Below, piece by piece: positions 1 to 12,400 of a DNA stretch of 64,000 nucleotides. This DNA is from Gammaproteobacteria bacterium. GTDB lineage: Bacteria; Pseudomonadota; Gammaproteobacteria; Ga0077536. The position numbers were made by a program, and so were the translations under genes. How positions within the stretch are numbered: position 1 is the first letter of the stretch; each line of letters opens with the position of its first letter. The DNA is taken from the NCBI GenBank assembly GCA_024235015.1, contig JACKNG010000006.1, positions 1 to 64,000 on the forward strand, in the 5' to 3' direction. Below the pieces are notes generated by a model. It saw nothing but the letters and a program-made list of their open reading frames with translations, was not told the origin of the DNA and ran no database searches.

Positions 1-458
1 GCACCGTGTTCGGCGGCGGCAGCGAGGTCGAGACGCGCGACCTCATGGTCAACGTCAACGTCCCGCTCTACTCGGGCGGTGCGGTCAGCGCCAAGCGCCG
101 CGAGGCGGTACTGCGCCACCAGAGCGAGCTGGAAAAGCTCACTGGCCTGGCCCGCCGGGTCGAGCGCGACACCCAGCGCACCTTCAATGCCATCGTCGCC
201 TCGATTGCCCGCATCGAGGCCCTGCACAAGCAGATCGAGGCCCAGGCCGAGGTCCTGCGCCTGAAAAAGGCCGGCTACGAGGCCGCGCTCTACTCGAACC
301 TGTCGGTGCTCGACGCCGAGCGCGATCTCTATGCTGCCAGGCGCGACCATGCCGCGGCGCGCTACGAGTACCTGCTCAACAGCCTCAGGCTCAAGGCTGC
401 CGTCGGCACCCTGAGCGAAGCCGACCTCGCCGTCTCCAACGGCTGGCTGGAACCCTGA
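1..458 (+). CDS. TolC-family outer-membrane channel, C-terminal part (5' end outside window)
   Basis: The reading frame is open from the first complete codon at position 3, so only the last ~152 residues are present. The visible part shows the TolC-family pattern: an NVPLYSGG turn, as in the strand-to-helix transition of TolC repeats, followed by long amphipathic alpha-helical coiled coil rich in Glu, Arg, Ala and Leu with heptad spacing, then a short tail. TolC proteins trim in the outer membrane and form the exit duct of type I secretion and efflux systems, docking HlyD-type adaptors. The stop lies 40 nt before the giant secreted-type gene and the same-strand adaptor genes follow, so this copy is probably dedicated to that system. 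Family assignment is firm; a specific subfamily cannot be given without the N-terminus. Confidence 0.88.
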   Translation, partial: TVFGGGSEVETRDLMVNVNVPLYSGGAVSAKRREAVLRHQSELEKLTGLARRVERDTQRTFNAIVASIARIEALHKQIEAQAEVLRLKKAGYEAALYSNLSVLDAERDLYAARRDHAAARYEYLLNSLRLKAAVGTLSEADLAVSNGWLEP

Positions 459-498
459 TGGGCGCGGCTGAGCGCCACGCGCGGGCGCCCCTGCAGCC

Positions 499-3400
499 AT
501 GAGCGAGGACGCCGACACCCCACCGCCTCCAGGCCGGCGCCGGCGCGAACGCCGCCGCGAAACGCTCGCGCTGGAGGCGCTCGAGCAGCGCCTGCTGCTG
601 TCCGCCGACCTGCCCGTGGTGGTCGAGCCGCCGCCCGATCTGCCGCCGCCGCCCGCGGCAGAGGCACAACCGGCCGACCTCCAGGGCGAGGCCGAGAACG
701 CGCTCTACCAGGCCGAGGCAGCGGTCGACACGGCCCTCGCCACGCCCTACGCCGAGGCCCTCGGCGCGCTGGCCGACCACGCCACGCCGTCCGCCACGGC
801 TACCGGCCCGGCGCCGGACGCGAGCGCTCCCGACACCCCGGACAGCGCCGGCGTGGAAGCCGCGCCCACCGCAACGGCGACGGCGCCGGACGCCGCCGTC
901 AGCGACAGCGATGGGAGCACTGCGGCGGCAGACGGCCACACCCCGGGGCATACCGCGGAGCCGGCCGGCGACGCCCCCGCCACCGCGGTCCCCGCCACGG
1001 ACGACACAGGGCCACGACCAACCACCGCGACCACCGTCCCCGACGCCGCCCCGGCGGTATTCCGCAGCGCCGATGACGCCACCCGCGCCGGTCCGCGCCT
1101 GGTCGTCATCGACGCCCAGGTCGCCGCCGCCAACGCGCTGCTCGCGGCCTTCGTCGCCGATCTCGATGCCGGCGCGGGCACCGCAGCACCTGCGGCAAGC
1201 GACTTCCAGGCCTGGTTCGACGCCCCGATCGAGCAGCAGTACGCCTGGAACGTGGCGCGCGGGCCGGACGCCGCACAGGTCTACGTGGTCAGCGCCGGCA
1301 GCGACGGCCTGGACGCGCTCGACGACATCCTCGGCCGGTACGAGGACGTCGACGCGTTGCACCTGCTCAGCCACGGCGACGCCGGCGAACTGCGCCTCGG
1401 TAACCGCCTGGTCGACGCCAGCACGCTCGCCACCCAGGCCGCCCACTTCGCGCGCTGGGCCGAGGCCCTCGGCCCCGGTGCCGACGTCCTGCTCTACGGC
1501 TGTGCGGTCGGTGCCGGCGAACCCGGCCTCGCCTTCGTCACCAACCTCGCCACCCTGCTCGGCGCCGACGTCGCCGCCTCCGACGACGCCACCGGCGCTG
1601 CCGCCGGCGGCGGCGACTGGGTGCTGGAAGTCTCGACCGGCGCCATCGCCGCGGCCCTGCCGGCCCAGGGGCGCCACACCCTGGGCTGGGGCCAGCTGCT
1701 GGCCACCCTCAACGGCAGCGGCGACGACGACCTGCTGGTGTCCAACGTCGGCATCGGCGACGTCCTCAGCGGCAAGGGCGGCAACGACACCTACGTCTTC
1801 GCCGACGGCTGGGGCGCGGACGCGGTGTTCGAGAACGCCGGCGACGGCAGCGACACCCTCGATTTCTCGGCCGTCACCGCCGATCTCACCATCACCCTGC
1901 ACGGTGACGGCAGCATCTCGGTCAGCGACGGCGCCAACAGCGTCAGCCACGCCGCCAACATCGAGAACGTCATCGGCGGCAGCGGCGACAACACCATCGT
2001 GGTCGAGAACGGCGGCCGCCTGGCCGGTCGCCTCGAAGCCGGCGCGGGTGGCCGCAACACCCTGAGCCTCGCCGCCGTCAGCGCCGCGCAGACCTTCACC
2101 ATCGAGGGCGACGGCGCGGTCACGGTCACCTACGGCACCACCACGCTCACCCGCGTCACCGGGCTGTCCAACCTCGCCGGCGGCAACGGCAACAGCCACT
2201 TCGCCTTCGCCAAGGGCGCCGCGCTGGCCGGCACGGTGCACGGCGGCGGCGGCAACAACACCCTCGACTACAGCGCCTGGGACAGTGGCGTGGTGGTCGA
2301 CCTCGCCGGCGGCACGGCCACGGCGACGGCCGGCATCAGCGCCATCCACAACGTCACCGGCGGCAGCGCCGACGACGTCTTCACTGCCAGCGCCGCGGTC
2401 AATCGCCTGGCCGGCGGCGCCGGCAACGACACCTATCGCCTCGGCGGCAACTGGTCGGTCGACACCCTCGTCGAGGGCGACGACGAGGGGCTCGACACCC
2501 TCGACTTCTCGGCGCTCGGCGCCAACCTGGTGATCGACGTCGGCGCGACGACGCTGACCGTCAGCGGCGGTGGCGGCGTGCGCAGCTTCACCACCTTCGA
2601 GACCCTGGTCGGCGGGGCCGGCGACGATCTCTACCGCTTCGCCGCCGACTGGGGTGGCTTCGAGCTCAGCGAACTCGCCGCCCACGGCAACGACACGGTC
2701 GACTTCTCGGCCTCCGGCGACGACCTCACCGTGAGCGTGCACGCCGCCGGCACCCTGGCCGTCGTCGCCCAGCCGCGCGGCGGCGGCGACAGCCGCGCCA
2801 GCGGCGAGCTGACCAGTATCGAGAACGTCGTCACCGGTGCCGGCAGCGACACCTTCCGCTTCGCCGAGAACGCCAGCCTCGCCGGCACCATCAGTGCCGG
2901 CGGCGATGCCGACGTCCTCGACCTCGGCGCGTTCGGCGTTGCCGTCGAGGTCGATCTCGGCCTCGCCCTGGCGCGCCTGCGCGGCCCCGCCACCGCCATC
3001 GTCGGCGGCATGAGCGGCATCGAGCACGTCATCGGCGGCAGCGGCGACGACCGCCTGGTCGGCAACGCCGTCGCCAACCTGCTCATCGGCGGCCTCGGCG
3101 ACGACGAACTCGTCGGCGGCGGCGGCGACGACCGTCTCGCCGGCGACGCCGGCGACGACACCCTCGAGGGCGATGCCGGCGCCGATTACCTCGAAGGCGG
3201 CGCCGGTCTCGACACCATCGTCTACGCCAGCGATCCGGGCGGCATCAGCGTCGACATGGCGGCGGCCGATCCGACTACCGACACCATGGTCGCGCAGGAC
3301 GGCTACGGCACCATCGACCAGTTCGACGGCATCGAGAACGTCACCGGCTCGGAGCACGCCGACGTCATCCGCGGCAACGCCGCCGCCAACCGCCTGCTCG

Positions 3401-6400
3401 GGCGCGGCGGCGACGACCTCATCGAGGGCCGCGGCGGCGACGACCTCGTCGACGGCGGCGCCGGCAACGACACCGCGAGCTTCGCCGACGACCCGCACGG
3501 GGTCAGCGCCGATCTCGCCGCCGGCAGCGCCACCGACGGCGGCGGCAACACCGATACCCTGGTCTCGATCGAACACCTGCAGGGCTCGGCCCACGACGAC
3601 GTGCTGCTCGGCAACGCCGCCGCCAACCGCCTCGACGGCGGCGCCGGCGACGATCACCTCGACGGCCGCGGCGGTGCCGACACCTACCGCTTCGCCGACC
3701 AGTGGGGCGACGACGTCCTCGCCGACACCAGCAGCGGCACGGTGCTCGACCTCGCCGCGGTCACCCGTGACCTCGTCGTCACCCTGCATGCCGATGGCAC
3801 CCTCTCGGTGGCCGACGGCAGCCAACCGCTCGCCGTGCTCGGCCTGATCCCGCCGGCGGCCCTCGACCTGCCCAACGATCTCCACACCCTGGAGCACGTG
3901 CAGCAGGTCAGCCGCGTGATCGGTGGTCAGGGCGACACCCGTTTCGTGTTCGAACAGGGCGCCGACTTCGGCGGCACCGAGCTGGTCGGTGGCGGCGGCC
4001 ACAACGTGCTCGACTACAGCGCGAGTGACGCGGCGATCAGCGTCGATCTCGGCCTCGGCACGGCCAGCCTCACCGGCGGCATCAGCGGCATCGCCGAGGT
4101 CGTGCGCGGCCAGGGCGCGCTGCAGCTCTCGGGCGACGGCGCGGCCTCCTACGCGGCGGCCCGCGACAGCGTGCACGTCGATCTCGCCATCGCCGGCGCG
4201 CAGGATACCGGCGCCGGCCTCGACACCCTCGCCGGGGTGGTCGACCTGACCGGCTCGGGTTTCGCCGACGAGCTGTTCGGCAACGCCCAAGCCAACGTGC
4301 TCGACGGCGGCGCCGGCAACGATCTCCTGGCCGGGCGCGACGGCGCCGACACCTACCGCTTCCGCGACGGCTGGGGCGTGGACGCCATCGACGATGCCAG
4401 CGGCGCCGGCAGCGTGCTCGATTTCAGCGCCGTGCTCGCCGACCTGGTGTTCACCTTCCAGTCCGGCGGCAGCGTCTCGGTGAGCGACGGCAGCAACCGC
4501 CTCGCCGCGACCGCCAACGTCGCCAGCATCCTCGCCGGCAGCGGCGCCAACCGCTTCGTGTTCGAGGACGGCGCGCGCTTCGCCGGCACCCTCGACGGCG
4601 GCGGCGCGGCCGGTAACACGCTCGACTTCAGCACCTGGACCAGCGGCGTGCGGGTGTCCCTCGCAGCCGGCACGGCAACGCTCGCCGCCAATCCCGCGGT
4701 CACCCTGATCGGTGGCTTCACCCGCGTCCAGAACCTCGTCGGCGGCAAGGGCGCCGACCAACTGGTCGGCGATGGCGCCGACAACCTGCTCGCCGGTGGC
4801 GCCGGCAACGACACCCTGCAGGGCGGCGGCGGCGACGACACCGTCACCTACGCCGAGGCGACCGCCGGCGTCACGGTCGACCTCGCCGCCGGCACCGCCA
4901 GCGACGGCAGCGGCGGCAGCGACACCCTGACCGGCATCGAGAACGTCACCGGTTCGGCCTTCGCCGACGTGCTGCGTGGCAATACCGGGGCCAACGTCCT
5001 CGTCGGCGGTGCCGGCGACGACGTCATCGACGGCCGCGGCGGCAACGACACCGTCTCCTATGCCGACGACGCTGCCGGGGTCACGGTCGACCTCGCCGCG
5101 CATGCCGCGACCGACGGCAGCGGCGGCCACGACACCCTGAGTGCCATCGAGAACGTCGTCGGCTCGGCCTTCGACGACGCCCTCGCGGGCGACGCCGCCG
5201 CCAACCGCCTCGACGGCGGCGCCGGCGACGATGTCATCGAGGGCGGCGGCGGCGACGACGACCTCGTCGGCGGCACCGGCGCCGACACCGCGAGCTACGC
5301 CCATGCCGGCGCCGGCGTCACCGTCGACCTCGGCCAGGCCGGCGCGCAGGACACCGGCGGCGCCGGCCGCGACACCCTGGACACCTTCGAGAATCTCGCC
5401 GGCTCGGCCTTCGCTGACGTCCTCACCGGCACCGCCGGCGACAATCGCCTGCGCGGCAACGGCGGTGCCGACCAGCTGCGCGGGCTGGGCGGCAACGACG
5501 ACTACGCCTTCGCCGAGGCGGCCTGGGGCGGCGAAACCCTGGTCGAGGACGATGCCGCCAACAACCAGGGCACCAGCGTCGACACGCTGGACTTCAGCGC
5601 GGTCAGCGCCGATCTCGTCATCACCCTGCACGCCGACGGCAGCGTGTCGGCCAGCGACGGCGTGCGCAGCCTGAACCACCTCGCCGGCATCGAACGCATC
5701 GTCGGTGGCGCCGGCGACACCCGTTTCGTGTTCGCCGCCGGCGCCGCCTACACCGGCACCCTGCGCGGCGGCAGCGGGCTCAACACCCTCGACTACAGCG
5801 CCTACGGCGCCGGCGTCGCGGTGAACCTGGGCGCGGCCGCCGACACCGGCTTCGGCAGCGCCAGCGGCAGCGGCGGGGTGAGCAACATCCAGCGCGTGAT
5901 CGGCTCGGCCTTCGCCGACGAGCTGACCGGCGACGAGGCCGACAACATCCTCCTCGGCGGCGCCGGCGACGACCTCATCCGCGGTGGCGCCGGCCACGAT
6001 CGCCTGGAGGGCGGCGCGGGCAACGACCGGCTCGAAGGCGAGGCCGGCGACGACACCCTGCTCGGCGGCGCCGACGACGACGTCCTCGACGGCGGCGAGG
6101 GCCGCGATACCGCGAGCTACGCCGATGCCGCGGGCGGGGTCAGCGTGGCGCTCGGCCTCGACCGCGTGCAAGCCACCGGCGGCGCTGGCAACGACCACCT
6201 CGCCGCGATCGAGAACCTGACCGGTTCCGACCACGCCGACGTCCTCGGCGGCGACGACGCGGCCAACGTGCTGCGCGGCGGCGCCGGCAACGACACCCTG
6301 GCGGGCGGCGCCGGTGACGACGTCCTCGCCGGTGGCCTCGGCGACGACCTCATCGACGGTGGCAGCGGCATCAATACCGCCGCCTACGACGACATCGCCG

Positions 6401-9400
6401 GTGCCGGCGTCACCGTCGACCTCGCCCTGGGCGGTGCGCAGAACACCGGCGGCGCCGGGCTCGACACCCTCGCCGGTATCCGCAACCTGGTCGGCTCGGC
6501 CCAGGCCGACGTCCTGCGCGGCGATGCCGCCGGCAACATCCTCGCCGGCGGTGCCGGCGACGACACCCTGGAAGGCGGCGATGCCGCCGACGTGCTCGAC
6601 GGCGGCAGCGGCAACGACACCCTGCGTGGCGGACGCGGCAACGACCTGCTCGGCGGCGGCGAGGGCGACGACCAGCTGTTCGGCGGCGAGGGCGACGACG
6701 TCCTCGACGGCGGCGCCGGCGACGACCACCTCGACGGCGAGGGCGGCGCCGATACCGCCTCCTACGCCGCGGCCGTGGCCGGGGTACAGGTCGACCTCGC
6801 GCTCGCCGCGGCGCAGGACACCGGCGGCGCCGGTCGCGACACCCTGGCCGGCATCGAGAACCTGGCCGGCTCGGCCGGCGACGACGTGCTGCGCGGCGAC
6901 GCCGCCGCCAACGTCCTCATCGGCGGCTTCGGCAACGACGTCCTCGACGGCCGCGGCGGCGCCGACCGCCTGCGCGGCGACGGCGGCGACGACGTGCTCG
7001 ACGGCGGCAGCGGTGACGACGTGCTCGACGGCGGCGAGGGCGAGGACACGGTGTCCTACCGCGCCGCCGCCGCCGGGGTCATGGTCGACCTCACGCGTGG
7101 CACGGCCGGCGACGGTAGCGGCGGCGCGGATACCCTCGCAGCCATCGAGAACGTCGACGGATCGGACTTCGCCGACGTGCTCACCGGCGACGCCGCCGCC
7201 AACCGCCTGCGCGGCTACGCCGGCAACGACCAGATCAGCGGCGCGGCCGGCGACGACGTCCTCGACGGCGGCGCCGGCAACGACAGCCTCGACGGCGGCG
7301 ACGGCAACGACACCGCGAGCTATGCCGAGGCCACCGCCGGGGTCACCGTCGACCTCCTGCTGGCCGGCGCCCAGGCCACCGGCGGCGCCGGCAGCGACAC
7401 CCTGGCCGGCATCGAGAACCTGGCCGGCTCGGCCCACGCCGACGTCCTGCGCGGTGACGACAGTGCGAACGTCCTCAGCGGCGGTGCCGGTAACGACCTG
7501 CTGGTCGGCCGCGGTGGCGACGACGTGCTCGAGGGCGGCGCCGGCGCCGACAGTCTCGACGGCGGCGGCGGCAGCGACACCGCGTCCTATGCCGGCGACG
7601 CCGCCGGGGTCAGCGTGCATCTCGGCGTCAGCGCGCACGACGGCTCGGGCGCCAGCGACAGTCTGAGCGGCATCGAGAACCTCGCCGGTTCGGCCTTCGA
7701 CGACATCCTGGTCGGCGACGCCGCCGCCAACCGCTTGAGCGGCGGCGCCGGTAACGACCTCCTCGACGGCGGCGCCGGCGACGACACCCTGCAGGGCGGC
7801 GCCGGCGACGATGCCCTGGTCGGCGGCGCCGGCGACGACACCGCCTCCTATGCCGAGGACGAGGCCGGGGTCGACGTCAGCCTCGGCGGCGCCGCCATCG
7901 ACGGCGCCGGCGACAACGACAGCCTGGTGCTGGTCGAGAACCTGGTCGGGTCGGCGTTCGACGACGTGCTGCGCGGCGACGCCCGCGCCAACCGCATCAG
8001 CGGCGGCGCCGGCGACGACAGCCTGAGCGGCGGTCGCGGCGACGACCTGCTCGACGGCGGCGCAGGCAGCGACACCGCCGACTACGCCTTCGACCCCACC
8101 GGGGTCGACGCCACCCTGGGCGCCACGGCGACCGACGGCTGGGGCGACACCGATACCTTGAACGCGCTGGAGAACCTGGTCGGCTCGGCCTTCGCCGACA
8201 CCCTGCGCGGTGATGGCGAGGCCAACGTCATCCTCGGCGGCGACGGTGCCGACACCCTGCTCGGCGGCGCCGGCGGCGACGTGCTGGTCGGTGGCGCCGG
8301 CGACGACGATCTCGCCGGCGAGGCCGGTGACGACCTGCTCTTCGGCGGGGACGGCGACGACCGCCTCGACGGCGGCGCCGACAACGATACCGTGTCCTAC
8401 AGCGACGCCACGGCCGCGGTCAGTATTGACCTCGCCCAGGCCGGCGCCCAGGACACCGGCGGCGCCGGTAGCGACACCCTGGCCGGGGTCGAGAACCTGG
8501 TCGGCTCGGCCTACGACGACACCCTGCGCGGCGACGGCGGGGCCAACATCCTGGTCGGCGGCAGCGGCGACGACAGCCTCTACGGCGCGGGCGGCGACGA
8601 CATCCTTGCCGGCGGCGCCGGCGACGACCTCGTCGATGGCGGCAGCGGTGCCCACGACCGCGCCTCCTACGGCACCGCCGGCGGTGCGATCACCGTCGAC
8701 CTCGACCTCGCCGGGGCGCAGGACACCGGCGGCGCCGGCCGCGACACCCTGGTCGACATCGAGGACCTGCGCGGCTCGCGTTTCGACGACGTCCTCAGCG
8801 GCAACGCGCTCGCCAATGCCATCGACGGCGGCGGCGGCAACGACGTCATCGACGGCGGCCTCGGCGACGACGTGCTCGAAGGCGGCGACGGCGATGACGT
8901 CATCAGCGGTGGCGGCGGCAACGACACCGCGGCCTACACCAGCGCGCTGCAGGGCGTGGAGGTCGACCTGCGGGTCGCCGACGGCCTCGAACAGGCCACC
9001 GTCGGCGCCGGGCGCGATCGCCTGAGCGGCATCGCCAACCTGGTCGGTTCGGACTTCGACGACGTGCTCGCCGGCGACGAGCAGGCCAACCGCCTCGAGG
9101 GTGGCAAGGGCGACGACGTCCTGAGCGGGCATGCCGGCGACGACGTCCTCGACGGCGGCGACGACACGGACACCGTCAGCTACGCGGACGAGACCGGCGG
9201 CAGCGGCGTCGACGTCACCCTGGGCGGCGCGGCGAGCGACACCCACGGCCATGCCGACACCCTGTTCGCGATCGAGAACCTGGTCGGCTCGGCCCACGAC
9301 GACACCCTGCGCGGTGACGCCGGCGACAACGTGCTCACCGGCGGCGCCGGCAACGACACCCTGGTCGGCGGCGGCGGCAACGACACCGCCTCCTACGCCG

Positions 9401-12400
9401 ACATCACCGCCGGCGGGGTCACCGTCGACCTCACCCTGGCCGGGCCGCAGGACACCGGCGCCGGTGGCCTCGACGACCTCTCCGGCATCCGCAACCTGGT
9501 CGGCTCGGCCGGCGACGACGTGCTCGCCGGCGACAACGCCGCCAACCGCCTCGAGGGCGGCGACGGCGACGACGTCCTGCGCGGACGCGGCGGCAACGAC
9601 AGCCTCGACGGTGGTTTCGACGACGATCGCCTCGAAGGCGGCGCCGGCGACGACAGCCTCGTCGGCGGCGGCGGTCGCGACACCGCGAGCTATGCCGACG
9701 CCGGTGCCGGGGTCACGGTCGACCTCGGCCGCAGCGACGCCCAGGCCACCGGCCACGGCAGCGATACCCTCGCCGGCATCGAGAACCTGGCGGGTTCGGC
9801 CTTCGCCGACAGCCTCACCGGTGACGCCGGCGCCAACGTCATCACGGGCGGCGACGGCAACGACCTCATCCGCGGCGGCGCGGGCGGCGACGTCCTGCGC
9901 GGCGAGGGCGGCGCGGACACCCTGCACGGCGAGGCCGGCGACGACGTCCTCGACGGCGGCGCCGGTGCCGACGTGCTCGATGGCGGCGACGGCAGCGATA
10001 CCGCGAGCTACGCCGACGATCCGGCCGGGGTCGACGTGACCCTGGGCGGTGCGGCCCACGACGGCTCCGGCGCCAGCGACACCCTGAGCGCCATCGAGAA
10101 TCTCACCGGCTCGGCCTTCGCCGACGTGCTCACCGGCGACAACGCCGCCAACCGCCTCGAGGGCGGCGCTGGCGACGACACCCTCGACGGCCGCGGCGGC
10201 GACGACTGGCTGGCCGGCGGTGCCGGCAGCGACGCCCTCGACGGCGGCAGCGGCAACGACACCGCCGGCTACCTCGACGCCCCGGCCGGGGTCACCGTCG
10301 CGCTCGCCGCCAACGCCGCCACGGCTGACGGCCATGGCGCCGCCGATACGCTCACCCGCATCCAGAACGTGGTCGGCTCGGCCTTCGCGGACGTCATCAC
10401 GGGCGACAGCGCCGCCAACCGCCTGAGCGGCGGCGCCGGCGACGACATCCTCGCCGGCGCTGGCGGTAACGACACCCTGCTCGGCGGCAGCGGCGACGAC
10501 ACCCTGACCGGCAACGCCGGTGACGACGTTCTCGACGGCGGCCCCGGCCGCGACACCGCCAGCTACCACGCCGATGGCGGCGCCAACGGCGTCGTCGCCG
10601 ATCTCGCCGCCGGTGGCGCCAGCGACACCCACGGCGACCACGACAGCCTGGTCGGTATCGAGAACCTGCGCGGCTCGGCCCGGGCCGACCAGTTGCGTGG
10701 TGACGCCGGTGACAACGTCCTCGAAGGCGGCGCCGGCGACGACCTCATCAGCGGCGGCGGCGGCCGCGATACCGCGGCCTACACCCACGATGCGGGCAGC
10801 GTCGACGTCACCCTCGGCGGCACCGCGACCGACGGCTTCGGCGATCACGACACCCTCGTCGACATCCGCGACCTGGCCGGCTCGGCCTTCGCCGACCAGC
10901 TCACCGGCGACGGCGCCGACAACTATCTCTACGGCGATGCCGGCAACGACACCCTGGACGGCGGCGCCGGCCACGACGTGCTCGAAGGTGGCGCCGGCGA
11001 CGACACCCTGATCGGCGACGGCCCGGGCAACGACACCGCGTCCTACGCCGGCGACCCGGGCCCGGTCGACGTCACCGTCAACGGCCCGGCCACCGACGGC
11101 TGGGGCGACAGCGACACCCTGATCCAGATCGACAACCTCATCGGCTCGGCCTTCGACGACCAGCTCAGCGGCGACGGCGGCGGTAACGCGCTGTTCGGCG
11201 GCCTCGGCGACGACGACCTCGACGGCGGTGGCGGCAGCGGCGACGTCTACCTCGGTGGCGCCGGCAGCGACACCTACGATTACAGCGCGGCCAGCGGCGA
11301 CGTCGCCCTGCTCGACCCCGACGACCTCGTAATCACCAGTAACACCGCCCTGCCGGGCGGCAATCTCTCGCTGGTGGTCGGCGGCACGCTGACCCTGAAC
11401 CCGGGCATCGCCCTGTCGACCCGCGCCATCGCCGGCAACGACTACGCCAACGCGGCCTCGCTGGGCGATTCCGGTGACCTCACCCTGCACGCGCGGCACG
11501 TGGTGCTGAACACCGGCAGCGGGATCTACGCCCAGGCCGACGGCGGCCACGCCGCCGGCACGGTGTTGATCGACGCCAAGGACGACCTCGGCCTGCTCGA
11601 CAACCTCTTCGGCGGCTGGATCAACCTGCCCGACTGGCTGCGCGATGCCGCCTACGCGGTGTTCCCGCTCGACGTCGCCAACGCCTCGATCACCTTCACC
11701 GGTGCCGATCTCCGCGGCGGCCTGGTCGCGGTGCGCGCCACCGCCGGCAAGACCGACGAGTTCCTGCGCGCCGCGATGGAATTCGATCCCGGCGTCGCCA
11801 TCGACGCCGCCGCCGACACCCTCACCTTCGCCAAGGCGCACGATTTCAGCGACGGTGCGGCCGTGGTCTACAGCGCCGGCGACGAGGGCACCGCGCCGAC
11901 CGGCCTGACCAGCGGCGAGACCTACTACGTCAAGGTCGTCGACGCTTTCACCGTGCAGCTGCGCACGACCGCCGACGCGACCGGCGTGATCGGCCTCGAT
12001 GCGAGCGGCGCCGCCGGCACCGCGCACACCTTGAGCGTCGCCGACGGCGCCTTCAAGCCGGTCGGCGCGCTGGCCGAGAAGTACTTCGGCTTCAAGCTCG
12101 CACCGGCGGCCGTGGCCGTGGCTTCGGCCACCATCGATCTCGCCGGCGCCACCACCATCCACGCCGCCAACCTCGTCGTCGAGGCCGATGCCGCGACCTC
12201 GGCGACCCTCAACGGTTCGCTGATCAGCTCGCTCTTGACCCCCATCGTGGTCGGCGTGTCGGTGCCCGAGGCACGTGTCACCGTCGGCGGCACCACCGCC
12301 ATCACGGCCAGCGGCAACGTCGACCTCGCCGCCACGGCCAAGAGCACCATCGCGGCATCGACCGGTTTCAACGAGTTCGATTCGACCGGCGCGCCGGCCA

